Below are positions 53,801 through 64,000 of a stretch of 64,000 nt of DNA, piece after piece. This DNA comes from Symsagittifera roscoffensis (lineage: Eukaryota > Xenacoelomorpha > Acoela > Convolutidae): contig NW_026970869.1 in assembly GCF_963678635.1 (NCBI RefSeq), positions 1 through 64,000 of the forward strand, read 5' to 3'. The number at the start of each line of letters is the position of its first letter. Positions within the stretch are counted from its first letter, which is position 1. The notes under the pieces are model-generated. The model saw only the letters and a list, made by a program, of their open reading frames with translations. It was not told the origin of the DNA and did no database searches. The position numbers were made by a program, and so were the translations under genes.

Positions 53801-54480
53801 TGAAAAGTAACTTAAAATAATGATGGAGTATTTCTGCTCGGTGTGGTTTCTTTAATTCAACGATTTTTCTAATCTTTGAACTCTAGAGGAGTTTTCTACA
53901 GCATCGGAATATGAGAAACTGATATGAAAATTCAAAAAGATATTTTGCTCTCATAACGCATAGGCGAGAAAACAATCCAGTTCAAAAATCATTTCATGTT
54001 GTCCTCGTCCGAAAACAGATTCAATCAATAAATTCACTGCGCCGATGGATTTCATCCCAGGGATGAATGCAAACCAGAACAAACTGGATATAATGAGCAA
54101 GAAGATGATGAGAATTGAGCCAGGCAGGACTGGACACTAACGACTTAAAATCGATAAAATTGAGCTTTCAGCTTGCGTATTTTGGGACCTTGATTTCAGC
54201 TTTTAAATACAGAACTTAAAAGTCTTGAAAAGTAACTTAGAATAAGGATGGTACTTTTCAAGACTTGGCAACAAAGTAACAACCTTATTGATTTCGAATT
54301 TGACTGACCGATTCAATCAATAACGGGTTACTGAATTAAAACAAACCTTCCATACTATAACTTGGAAAGTTGTTTTAATTCGTGCAAAAACCGGTTAAGG
54401 GAAATTTTTAAGGGTTGCTTGTCTCTTTGACTGTAAATATGTGCGGTTAGTTTAAGTACGAACCCGTACAGAAATAAAAT
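50818..54480. other. AT-rich intron sequence, no gene seen
   Basis: Only short chance ORFs. A HINE 3'-end relic lies at 51788-51836 (CCTGATACGAGCAGTCTTGTT, with the hairpin decayed). A weak trace of the HINE 5' block is at about 53820-53850 (TTTCTGCTCGGTGTGG). Confidence 0.45.
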
Positions 54481-55170
54481 AAAAATACAGATATGATACA
54501 GGTTAATACATAAAGATACAGGTTAATCCATTTGTTGTGAGATTGTATATCTGTCCTGAACTGTATCAGACATGTTCAGACCTGGAAGATACAACAATTT
54601 TAATATTACAGAAAAAAAAATACAGATATGCCCAGGGTTAATCCATTTGTTGTGAGATTGCATATCTGTCCTGAACTGTATCAGACATGTTCAGACCTGG
54701 AAGATACAACAATTTTAATATTACAGAAAAAAAAATACAGATATGCCCAGGGTGAATCCATTTGTTGTTAGATTGCATATCTGTCCTGAATTGCATCAGA
54801 CATGATCAGACCTGGAAGATACAACAAGTTTAATGTTACAGAAAAAAAAATACAGATATGCCCAGGTTGAATCCATTTGTTGTGAGATTGCATATCTGTC
54901 CTGAGCTGTATCAGACATGTTCAGACCTGGAAGATACAACAATTTTAATATTACAGAAAAAAAATAAAAATACAGATATGCCCAGGGTGAATCCATTTGT
55001 TGTTAGATTGCATATCTGTCCTGAACTGCATCAGACATGATCAGACCTGGAAGATACAACAAGTTTAATGTTACAGAAAAAAATAAAAATACAGATATGC
55101 CCAGGTTGAATCCATTTGTTGTGAGAATGCATATCTGTCCTGAACTGCTTCAGACCTGATCAGATCTGAA
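54481..55170. repeat. Tandem repeat of ~120 bp, about six copies
   Basis: Units start AAATACAGATATG and contain CCATTTGTTGTGAGATTGCA, CTGTCCTGAACTG and ATCAGACATG-TCAGACCTGG. They are repeated at about 54484, 54619, 54740, 54859, 54970 and 55087 with few changes. The core CAGACATG/CAGACCTGG words also occur in the hairpin element at 57.57-57.85 kb, so the array may derive from that family. Confidence 0.88.
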
Positions 55171-57202
55171 AAATTTATTTTTTGAAATTTTCGAACGAAT
55201 TCTCAACTTTTGTCACGTGTCTTGTTTTTTCGTTGAAAATAGTTATTTTAACAAATAACACTAAAACTCGTTTATAATCACGTCCCTCTTTGGGGTATAA
55301 TGTCTCGAACTTGGTGCTGTCATGATTAGATTTGGACTGCAATTTTATCGGAATTTGGATGGTGGAAAAGATTGTCGAAGCCCCGTCTCCCAGTCAAATG
55401 GCGGGTTTGACATTGGCTTTGACCAGAATTTCAAAAAATGATACCTTGAACCGTTTAAAATTTATCAGTGAGTGAGTTTTGCTGGCTTTGTGTTATCTGC
55501 ACTGGCGTTTTGACCGATAGTTGGTCTTGAAATTTAATGGCTACATGATGAATGGCGATATTCGCTGATGAACAGCTAAAACTGTTTTAGCACATGGCCA
55601 AAACTATTTCGAAGTCCTGAATTACTTTTGCTTAATAGTCGAAACTTTTTCGGCAATGTCTGGGCTCCAAATTCGATTATGCGTTTGTTGTCTTGTCATT
55701 GATCATGTTTCCTCGAACACTTTTTTTAGAAATTAAAAATCCAGGCTCGACTAAAGTTTGACTTTGGAATTCATCATTTTGTATAGATTTTTCTTTCGCG
55801 CCAATTTTCCTCAAAACTATACACGATTGCCTCGACCCAGAGTTATGTATAGAAAACTCCATTAAGTGTTGAGTGAACCTTAACCAAACTTTAATTTTTC
55901 TTTTTTATTCAGTTCTTCGTTTTGCAATGATTACTGTAGGTCAATAACACTAAAAAAATAAAACTAAAACTTGTTTAAAATCACGTCCGTGTTTTCAATT
56001 TTAGGGAAGGCGTAAGTAGTAAATGTGCACGCCGAAAAACGCTATTTTCTGTTATAATAACAAATTAGATCAATTGGGTCTTTTCTGTTTCAAACTTCTG
56101 GAAAAAAAAAAAAAACGGCGGTTGTCCGTAAATGTGGTTCATCTCGAATGTACTTTTGTCTGTAAAGTGTCTTTTTCTTTGGAAACCCTATGCTTTAAGC
56201 CCTTAAGCGGCTTGCCTGACGTTTTATCCAATTACTTGGTTCTGCGCAACTAAAAGCAAAATATAAAAAAAAAATCTGTTGAGAAAATCTGCGTAGCTTC
56301 GTTGTTATAGATATTTCGAGGGAGTCGCCTAAAACACATCCGTCCTTCTGGAAACTAACTAGTTTTTGACCACCCTGAAATCAGAGAGATAAAGTTTTTT
56401 TGAAGTTTGAATGAAAGCTAAATTGGTTTATTTATTTGATCAATCGCAGGGGTAATTGTTTTGTTTTTTATTTATTTAACGTGCAATTCATAATTTGTTT
56501 ATCTCGTATACTTTTATTGAAGGTTGGTTTTTTACTGCTGTTTGGACGAAAGAGAAATCAGAAGTTTTGAACAAACTTTGAGTGCGACATTGAGGCACGG
56601 AATATGTCTAAACCAGGGGTCACGGCTGGTTCTCTGTCTGGGCTGCCTAGTGCAGCAGTTGTCTGCCTGGACCGACTCTTCAACCTCAGGTGTGTATGTT
56701 CTCCCCTCCCCCTAGTGCTAGCTTCGGTGTTTTTTGCGTTGTTTGCCTAGCCCTAGTGGTTTTTGCTTAGTCTGGTGTGTAAGATAAAGGATTCTTGCTC
56801 GTTCGCTGCGCTGTTGAGGCTTTGATTTATGCTGAGGGGTTGACAAACTGTGCATTTGCTCGCGCACAGTTTGTTGTCTGTTGTGTAGTGATTTTCTTAG
56901 ATTATATTAAATTTTGCTATGCTGTTTAGACCACCGGAGCAGTTGGAGTCGTCACTGGTGCTCGGCTGGTTCTCTGTCTGGTCTGTCCAGGGCAGTAAAT
57001 GAGTCGCAGTGAAACAAATGAACGTCATATTTGAAAAAGAAGGAACAACAATATTAACAAAATAAAAATTTTTCGAGCTCAAAGTTTGATATATCTCGAC
57101 AATTTGCTGATTTGTTACAAATGTTTTATAGCCCAATACCTGATATACAATGATAATTATCTCTGAGTGCATTGCATTTTTTAGAGCTCAAAATCTGATT
57201 TA
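55171..57202. other. AT-rich DNA with a less AT-rich block at 56.60-57.00 kb
   Basis: A 30-bp repeat (ATAACACTAAAACT...AATCACGTCC) occurs at 55255 and 55943. The block 56600-57000 holds a direct repeat CGGCTGGTTCTCTGTCTGG at about 56624 and 56967, and a hairpin CAAACTGTGC...GCGCACAGTTTG near 56850. It looks like part of an unidentified transposon. Confidence 0.45.
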
Positions 57203-57319
57203 TGGGCTCTTTTCCAGTTTCCATCCCCTTGTTTTCTCAAATTCAATACTTGAAAATTTTTAAAAACGACTTCTAATGTTATAAACTGCGTTAGGGTTGG
57301 GAAATTGGAAAAGAGCCCA
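57203..57319. mobile_element. Tiny inverted-repeat element (117 bp)
   Basis: TGGGCTCTTTTCCAGTTTCC at the left and GGAAATTGGAAAAGAGCCCA at the right pair over about 20 bases. The flanks are TA-rich. Confidence 0.7.
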
Positions 57320-57568
57320 ATTATGTGGTTGATTTTCTTGTTCTTTAACATCTGGCAAGTATTTTAGATAAAATATTGGAAATAATACACTTCAATAAAT
57401 CTTTTAAACAACTTGTTTTTTCGCATTGTTTGCAAAAAAAAATGATCAAAACTGTTTTTAGACCCTTGAATCAATCTGTCCAGGAGTCTTTTTGAAATTT
57501 TAGTGAGTGGAAATCTATGCAGCAAAAATTTGGAAACCAGATCTGAGCATCTTAAAGTCTTGCCTTTA

Positions 57569-57850
57569 TCAGATCTTGTCCAGACATGGTGCATGTTTCG
57601 TTTGGACATGGACATGTCTGAATCAGGACTGAGGCAGGTATGGATTCTATCTCAAAAGCAGATCTGCTCAAGGCCTGATTCAGACCTGGGGCACACATGG
57701 GTCAGACCTGGTGCAGATATGTTCAGATCTGACCCATATATGTTCCAGGTATGTTCCAGGTCTTGTGATAGAATATATACCTGCCTCAGTCCTGATTCAG
57801 ACATGTCAATGTCCAAACGAAACATGCACCATGTCTGGACAAGATCTGAT
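57569..57850. mobile_element. Hairpin element with ~85-bp arms
   Basis: Left arm 57569-57653 and right arm 57767-57850 are near-perfect inverse copies (CTTGTCCAGACATGGTGCAT / ATGCACCATGTCTGGACAAG). The loop is full of CAGACCTG/CAGATCTG words. Confidence 0.8.
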
Positions 57851-60515
57851 TTTCAAGTTTTTGTAAGGTACGGGAAGCGAAACCTTGACAATCAGCTAGC
57901 TGCCCGACCCTGATCTACCCTAAACCGGACCTGACCGATGAGGCCGATACAACGAGGACAAAATGTGTTATATTTAATTTCCCTCGAAATTTCCTCGATA
58001 TTCTTTTCTTTCCAGTTCACCATCTCTTTTGTAAAACTATGAGAGCTCCTGGGTCCTGTTGACAGGAAACATTATCGCTGATTCAGAAATATCTCAGTTT
58101 TGTGGAAAAATTCACAAGTAATTTAGGCATATACCAGCTTTATAATATTTTTAGCGAAGCAATGATAAAACACTGAATCAACACTGATTTTTTTTTTCAA
58201 AATTTTGAATTGATATCAAAGTTTTGCGGACATTTTCTAGAGGGTTTTCACTTCATTGAAATTCTTAAAAATTTAGATAAACGAACTATGAGTTAGCTAA
58301 ATTTAAGTTAAGCCCGTTTCAGTTTTTAACTAATTTTCAAAAAAAATTCCCAAATTTTCGGGTTACTGGTTTTCGTCCTAGTTTCTATCGGTTCAATTTA
58401 AGCTTACAAAAGCAAATTTTTTAAAATGTAGGGTTTATACTTTGCAGCTTTTTTACAGGATGCGTTTTGCTCTAATTTGAATAGATTATACTAGGACTAA
58501 AACTTTACAAATATATAAAGCTACTATGCCTGATTTTGATTTAAATTTTTTTTCTATTTTATTAAATACTCACACAGTAGCTGTTTATGTTATTTCAACT
58601 AGGTCAGATTATTTTGCGTAATTTTGAGAGCTAAATTTATCCAATTGGAATTAGGTGTTTCAGTTTGGTGGGTCGTAAATATTTCTAAGTTAAAGGAAAT
58701 TTTTAAAGACAACACTTTTATCTTCTGCTCAACAGGTTTCGACCCAAACTTTGACGCCGCTCGATAAATGATTTCCATTTTAAGGGCTGCTTGTAAACTT
58801 CGTCTGTATGAATTCGTCTGTCGCAAAAATCAAAGTGGAGCCCTTGTTTTTTTCTTCACCGGTTTTTTTTTCGGTTATAAGGCCCAAAATCTTTATTTCA
58901 GTGTTTGAAAGTCAAATCAAATTATTTGACACTGATTAGTTGAATGTAGTGAACTTAATCTTTTAAGGTATTGGTAATCAATAAGTACAAAATAGTACTT
59001 GTTCTTAACTTTATCCAGTTGCACAAAAACTTTGCAAAAAAATTTATTTGCATCTCTTATTTTCACGTAAGCTTTGTTTTTGATCGGTGCAAGACAATTC
59101 GTGCAATTAAAATCACTTAAAATTTATCACAGGCAAAAATAGTTACAAACTTCAATTTTTCTATTTTTCATTTGTCGTTGTAAGCTTTGAGAGTAGACAA
59201 TCTTGAAAAAGTTTAAGCTAATGGCAGGAAACAAAAAGCATAAAATTTTCAGTAGGTGGCCATACAGTGCACTATGTGTCGCATAAATTAGTGTAAGCTA
59301 TGTGTCATCATTGGAATCCACAAACAAGTCTATAATTATGATACAAAATGTCTTTGGATTCCGCGCAAAAACATCTGTAACGTAGGTTTTGTCGTAACAA
59401 AAGTTTTGCCGAGGGTTCCGCAACAAGCCGAGCGAAAATAGCTAGTTGTTTTGAATTTCAATATGTGTAATCAAGTTCTGCAAAAATAAGCACCATCATC
59501 AATCAACAAAGCTAATCACTGAGTGCTCATAAAACTTTCAAATGTAGGAAACGTATGAAAAATTGGCTCTTTTCTTCTTTCAACCCCACGTTTCATTTTT
59601 CATTTTTCTTAGTTTTTTTTACGTGTGATTACGGCTAAATGAGTGATGTAACGATTTAATGTATGAATTTAAAATCTGTTCACAATAATTAGTGTGTTCA
59701 CCGTGCAAAATTATTACATTGTGGCGACTTCAAAATAGTTTCTAAAATTTAAATTCAAATGTGGGGGGGGGGGGAGTGAAAAGAGCAAAAATTGTATATG
59801 ATTTACTTGACGTAAAGTTTTTGTCTTCTGGAGCTCAGAATTGGAAAGTTTGTTTTTAGAAAATGGCTTTCTACCCCCAATTTTTGAGTTTTCTGTTTTC
59901 ATAGTTGATTTGAATGTAACTATGGCTGAACGCATAATGTTGGGATGTAAGGTATGAAACATAAATCTGTTCACGGTTGCTAGTTTTGTTCGGTTGCTAG
60001 TTTGTTCAACTTTAATTGCATAATCGCCAAGTATAAGTAGTTTTTCATAATGGAAATTCAAAGTTAGGCGATTGGAAAAAAGCCGGAAAAACAATCGCGG
60101 TTTCTCTGCTGAAACTATTGATTTTTATACTCCGATTGTTGTGACCATTGACAGTTTATTTGATTCCAGAAAGACCTCCGTACGCAAAAAAACTACTATA
60201 ACGCAAAATGAGTGGCTTTCGAATTTTTGACCTCATCGGCGCGACAACTCATGCTGGCGGCAACTTAAAAATATTATAGTTTGTTCATATCAACTTAGTT
60301 ACTAAATGTTTTATTTTGAGTCAGTTTTCTACATGTTTTGTTCAATCCAGTCATAAAAATGGGAAACTCGAATAAAGTAGCTTTCGCCGCTGCAATATTG
60401 GTTCGACACGTAACTTGACACTCTGTACAGACATTTCTGTTCCCCAGAGCGATTGAGCACTGCCAATAGCCCCCTGAACCTCAGTTGCAGATACTGCTAT
60501 GTTCGCTGCTTCTTT
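57851..60515. other. AT-rich intron sequence, no gene seen
   Basis: Only short ORFs of chance length and homopolymer runs, for example a G run at 59763. No repeat recognised. Confidence 0.45.
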
Positions 60516-61290
60516 TCTTAAGTCGCGCGGCTTCAGTCTTTTCTTAAGTCGCGCCTTTTAGGTATTTTTGTAAGTCGTGCCGCTTAAGCCTTTTCTTAAT
60601 CGGGCCGTCGGTCTTTTCTTAAGTCGTGCCCTTTAAGTCTTTTCTTAATTGGCACCGCTTAAGTATTTTTTTAAAGTCGCGCCGCTTAAGTCTTTTCTTA
60701 AGTCGCGCCGTCAGTCTTTTCTGACGACTTAAGCGGACTTTTCTCACCACCTAAAGAAAAGACTTAAGCGGCGCGACTTAAGAAAAGAATGACGGCACGA
60801 CTTAAGAAAAGACTTAAGCGGCGCGCTTTAAGATAAGACCGACGGCGCGACTCAAGAAAAGACTCAATCGGCGCGACTTAAAAAAAGACCTAAAAGGCGG
60901 GACTTAAGAAAAGACTGAAGCGCGGCGACTTAAAAAAAGACCGATGCCGCGATTTAAGAAAATACTTTTACTATTTTGTTCAGTCGCTCATGTCGCGGCG
61001 GTTAATTCTCAGTCAAGCCGGTCTGGTTTTGAAAGTTTTCAGTCGCGCCGGTCGAGCCATTACCTTAGGTCGCGCCGGTTCCGACGGTGTTTTGAGTCGC
61101 GCCGTTTCCGACGGTGTTTTGAGTCGCGCCGGTCGCGGTAGTTTTTTCAGTCGCGCCGGTTTTCAATTGCCAAGTTTCGGTTCCGCCGGTCTGGAATTGC
61201 CAATATAAAGTCGCGCCGGTTCGGAACTGCCAATATAAAGTCGCGCCGGTCTGGAAAGGCCAAATTTGGGTCGCGCCAGTCTTTTCTTAA
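60516..61290. repeat. GC-rich satellite that changes orientation
   Basis: Units of about 25 bp, AAGTCGCGCCG-CTTAAGTCTTTTCTT, run forward from 60516 to about 60735. They continue in reverse complement to about 60960 (AAGAAAAGACTTAAGCGGCGCG), then forward again in a related GTCGCGCCGGT-type array to about 61290. The CpG-rich units stand out against AT-rich flanks. Confidence 0.88.
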
Positions 61291-62212
61291 CTCGCGGACC
61301 TCGACCCGGGTTCCAATCAAATTCGTCAACCAATTGTTTTTTAGATTGATAGGTGCAAAATAGGGGTTGAGAAATTAAACGATAAGCAAATTAGACGGAA
61401 GCACTTAAAAGGAAATTAGACGATTTTGTAAAACTGCAATTATGAGAGAATAGATGAAAGTGAGAGAGATTAAAATTGCTTTACAGACAAATTGAGTGAA
61501 AAAAATAAAATTGTTTGCAGATAGCAGTTAAGTTTTGGTGGCTAAAAATTTTACATGTCAATCATGCATAACTTATTCAATTCAAAACTCTCCTGCAATT
61601 TTCGGAGTTGACATTTCATGTTCATTTTGTACTTGTGAAACTTGACTCTTAAGAAAAAATTTTGTTGGCTTTTTCCTTTTCATAGCAGTGACGTCTAAAA
61701 TGCCAGATCTGAAAAAAAATGTCGTCTAAATTAGTTTTTGTAGCATCCGTCTAATTTGCATATCGTCTAATTTCCCAGGCCTCGTGCAAAATATATCACT
61801 TAGCACTTAGCATAGCGTGTCGGGGAAAACTTTCAATATAAATCAGGGAGAAAGCTCAACAATTTACACGTATTTGAAGTCTTCATTGGTTTTTCAGATC
61901 AAACATTATTTTATACGTTGAAACCCTTCAAAATTTTGCCCTAATACATTTATAATTGTTGGATTCCAGTTGCTTAAGAGAGCGCACTGGGTTAATTGGA
62001 TACTAAGCACGCGTAAATTGATCCAATAAAATTGCAATTTCGACCCTTCTTACGTTTGCAAAGACGAAAAATCAATTTAATTTAAAGCACAATACATCAA
62101 GGACTTGTAGAACTTTCTACGCTATTTTTCTTCAGACTTTTGAACACTAAAAAGGGTTTTGGCCGAGATTTTTTCTAATCAATATTTTAATTAGTGAATT
62201 CTGTTGTGATAC
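61291..62212. other. AT-rich intron sequence next to the TM3-TM4 exon
   Basis: No ORF or repeat recognised. Confidence 0.45.
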
Positions 62213-62374
62213 CTGTGGAATGGAAGAGACGAGGGCGACTGCGACGCTGCCGATGATGAGGAATCGGAGCTTGAAGGGGTTGGACAGTCTCTGTGTGAGG
62301 GGGAAGGAGAGGTTGAGACATCTGTCCACTGATAGGCTGAGGATGAGAAAGGTCGACAGAAGATCCAGGAACAC
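62213..62374 (-). CDS. GPCR exon: TM3 end to TM4 (GnRH/AKH/corazonin-receptor-like)
   Basis: 162 nt, acceptor CTCTACAG|GTG, donor CCACAG|GTATCA, phase 0 at both ends. It encodes the end of TM3 with Asp-Arg-Cys in the DRY position (LSVDRCLNLSFPL), intracellular loop 2, and TM4 ending SSIPQ. The DRC/DRS form and the SIPQ ending of TM4 fit the GnRH/adipokinetic hormone/corazonin receptor family. Exons for the N-terminus, TM1 and TM2 must lie beyond the right edge or in the last 1.6 kb, where I find none. The next exon is 30.6 kb away. Confidence 0.85.
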
Positions 62375-64000
62375 CTGTAGAGTGGAACCACAGAATGTTA
62401 ATAAATCAAGATATCTACCTAGTAAGAGATGACTCTCCTCTCATCATCAAACGCAACATATTTTTCTCTGACTATTTTCATATATAGCAGTGTAGATTCT
62501 ATTGTTAAGAAGTAGTTATTGTAGTGAGTTTTCTCTTGACCAATGCTGCAATTGAATGCGATCATATTCATGCTTTTTTAGTCTTCATTAGACAAATTAA
62601 AAACTTCATCAGGGAACTGTCAGGGCTGGCTTAAAATTGACATCTGCTAAGCCAACTCTCTTTCCAATTTACCAAATCAAATTAGAAAGAAACCTTAAAA
62701 AGGTCATTCAAAAAATTTAAAGTTTTTTCCGGCATGTTTTCCAACCCACGTGGCTTTATGCGGAAAATGCTCTAGGTGATACTTCTTAGTAAATTTGAGC
62801 CCAAAACGTCAAAATCTTAAGATGGTGCAAAAAAGCGTCGAAAACAAAAATTGTTTGTTTTAAGACTTTGTTTGCCTGAGAAAAACATTCCGATTGCTAA
62901 TAATATTTTTTTACTTTTTTTTCTATAAAACACGTAGCAAATTAAAAAAAAAACACTTGTCGTCATCGCAATTGTTGGAGAAAACTAGGTCTTCATAACT
63001 TGGAAAAAAAGAAAAAGTTGTTCCAGGAATATAAATCCTTAAGAGTGTTACCCGTTTATTTTTGTTTTCAAAATAGTTGAATTTTGAAAATTTACAAAAA
63101 AAACCAAAACGAAACAAGGATGGCTGGTTACTGTGCAAGTAGCACAGATTTTTTCCGACCATAGTTTTTAGAGAACTACGCTTTGAATTTTTTTCCCAAT
63201 TTAGTGTAGTTTTCTCTGCTTGGTGTGATAAAAGGATCTGAAGTAAAAATAATTTAGGCATATTAGACAATCATAGCAACACATGCAAACAGGACACAAA
63301 TTTTTATTAATTATAAAAATGACTAAAAAAAATTTAAATAAAAAAAAACTCTTTGGAGAAAGTTTTTGAATTTTTTGAAGTTTTTGGTTTCCAAAATGAA
63401 GCTAAAAAAACTCGTTTTACTTGCTTAAATATAAGTTTTAACCTCTTAAAGTAGGCATAGTCCGATGATTATTTGTGGTACCTGATTTTGCGCGGAAAGC
63501 AAAAAGAAAAAAATCTAAATCACACCCGAATACAAATTTCCTCCCCGTTTTCAATACTAAGAATAATGAGACACTGGCTTCAATTTAAGTTGTAAACTTT
63601 TGTCGACACAAATTTGCAATTTTCTCACTCAGTTTTTCTGACCCCCTTAAAAATGCTGCATTTTTTACAGAAAAGATCATCAATTTTCAATCACATTCTA
63701 GGTCCTCTACAAAGAACATATTCCGGTTTATAAATTTGTAATTTTGATAAAAATGCAAAACGTTTGTTGGGAACTATTGATTCGATTACAGGATGCTGCT
63801 TACAGGAGCTATATCCTCTTTCAGAACAGTTTCTTGTGCTTGGCTTCCCCGCATCTAACAAAAATGATGAGAAATAATTTTAACAGACGTTTTTTCTGTA
63901 AAAATTTATCAGTCTAATCGATTGCATGTTGCAGACAACAAAATGGATCAATTATAATCCAGTTAAAATGAATTAAAATGGATTTTTTCCACTTTTTAAT
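62375..64000. other. AT-rich sequence with a dispersed repeat
   Basis: 63100-63560 matches 23440-24010 (shared block GATTATTTGTGGTACCTGAT and others). The last 60 bases carry the AATGGATTTTTT-type motif seen at 50 kb. No exon recognised. Confidence 0.45.

Noticed and set aside
59714..60094. 126-aa minus-strand ORF
   Set aside because: No recognised domain and it contains a homopolymer-derived Pro run; no evidence of splicing or conservation.

Overview
The window looks like animal (invertebrate bilaterian) nuclear DNA. It is AT-rich and gene-poor, and its genes have spliceosomal introns. The only host gene I can support is a peptide-hormone-type rhodopsin-class GPCR on the minus strand, with introns up to 30.6 kb. 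The rest is transposable elements of several kinds, many of them nested. I cannot name the species.

Positions 1-19605 hold most of a very large Ty3/gypsy-class LTR retroelement on the minus strand (element 1). Its 5' LTR is at 19196-19605, with a tRNA primer-binding site next to it, and its 3' LTR lies beyond the left edge. In reading order it carries: a small arginine-rich ORF (77 aa); a leader with stem-loop repeats; a 58-codon ORF that runs in frame, through one TAA, into gag-pol; a 2740-aa Gag-Pol (CCHC knuckle, protease, RT, RNase H, integrase); and a virus-like cluster of tightly packed ORFs. The cluster has two tiny membrane proteins, a 378-codon ORF with no ATG, an 872-aa envelope glycoprotein, a 259-aa Ser/Pro/Asn-rich protein and a 336-aa protein. 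Neighbouring ORFs often share an ATGA stop-start overlap. A 1360-bp tandem duplication of the gag start and leader is almost perfect.

Positions 32137-36752 hold a second, diverged and internally deleted member of the same family (element 2) in the same orientation, with both LTRs. Comparing the two copies shows which parts are under protein-level or RNA-structural constraint: the 77-aa ORF, the C-terminus of the 336-aa protein, the N-terminal extension of Gag, an LTR hairpin with compensatory changes and a small intron near the 3' end.

Positions 24.87-28.93 kb (+ strand) hold a decayed, 5'-truncated gypsy pol of a different and more GC-rich family. The GPCR exons lie at 28881-29237 (tentative last exon), 29898-30052, 30862-31008, 31346-31646 and 62213-62374. 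Their splice phases agree, and element 2 sits inside the largest intron. From 37.6 to 49.2 kb there are many copies of a ~520-bp non-autonomous element with asymmetric terminal inverted repeats and a 3' hairpin, as in Helentron-associated (HINE/DINE-1) elements. Several of these are nested in a Tc1/mariner-style TIR element, and two long copies form a large inverted pair. The remainder is AT-rich DNA with several hairpin or MITE-like elements, a ~120-bp tandem repeat, a C-rich minisatellite and a GC-rich satellite that changes orientation. No CRISPR, rRNA or tRNA gene was seen.
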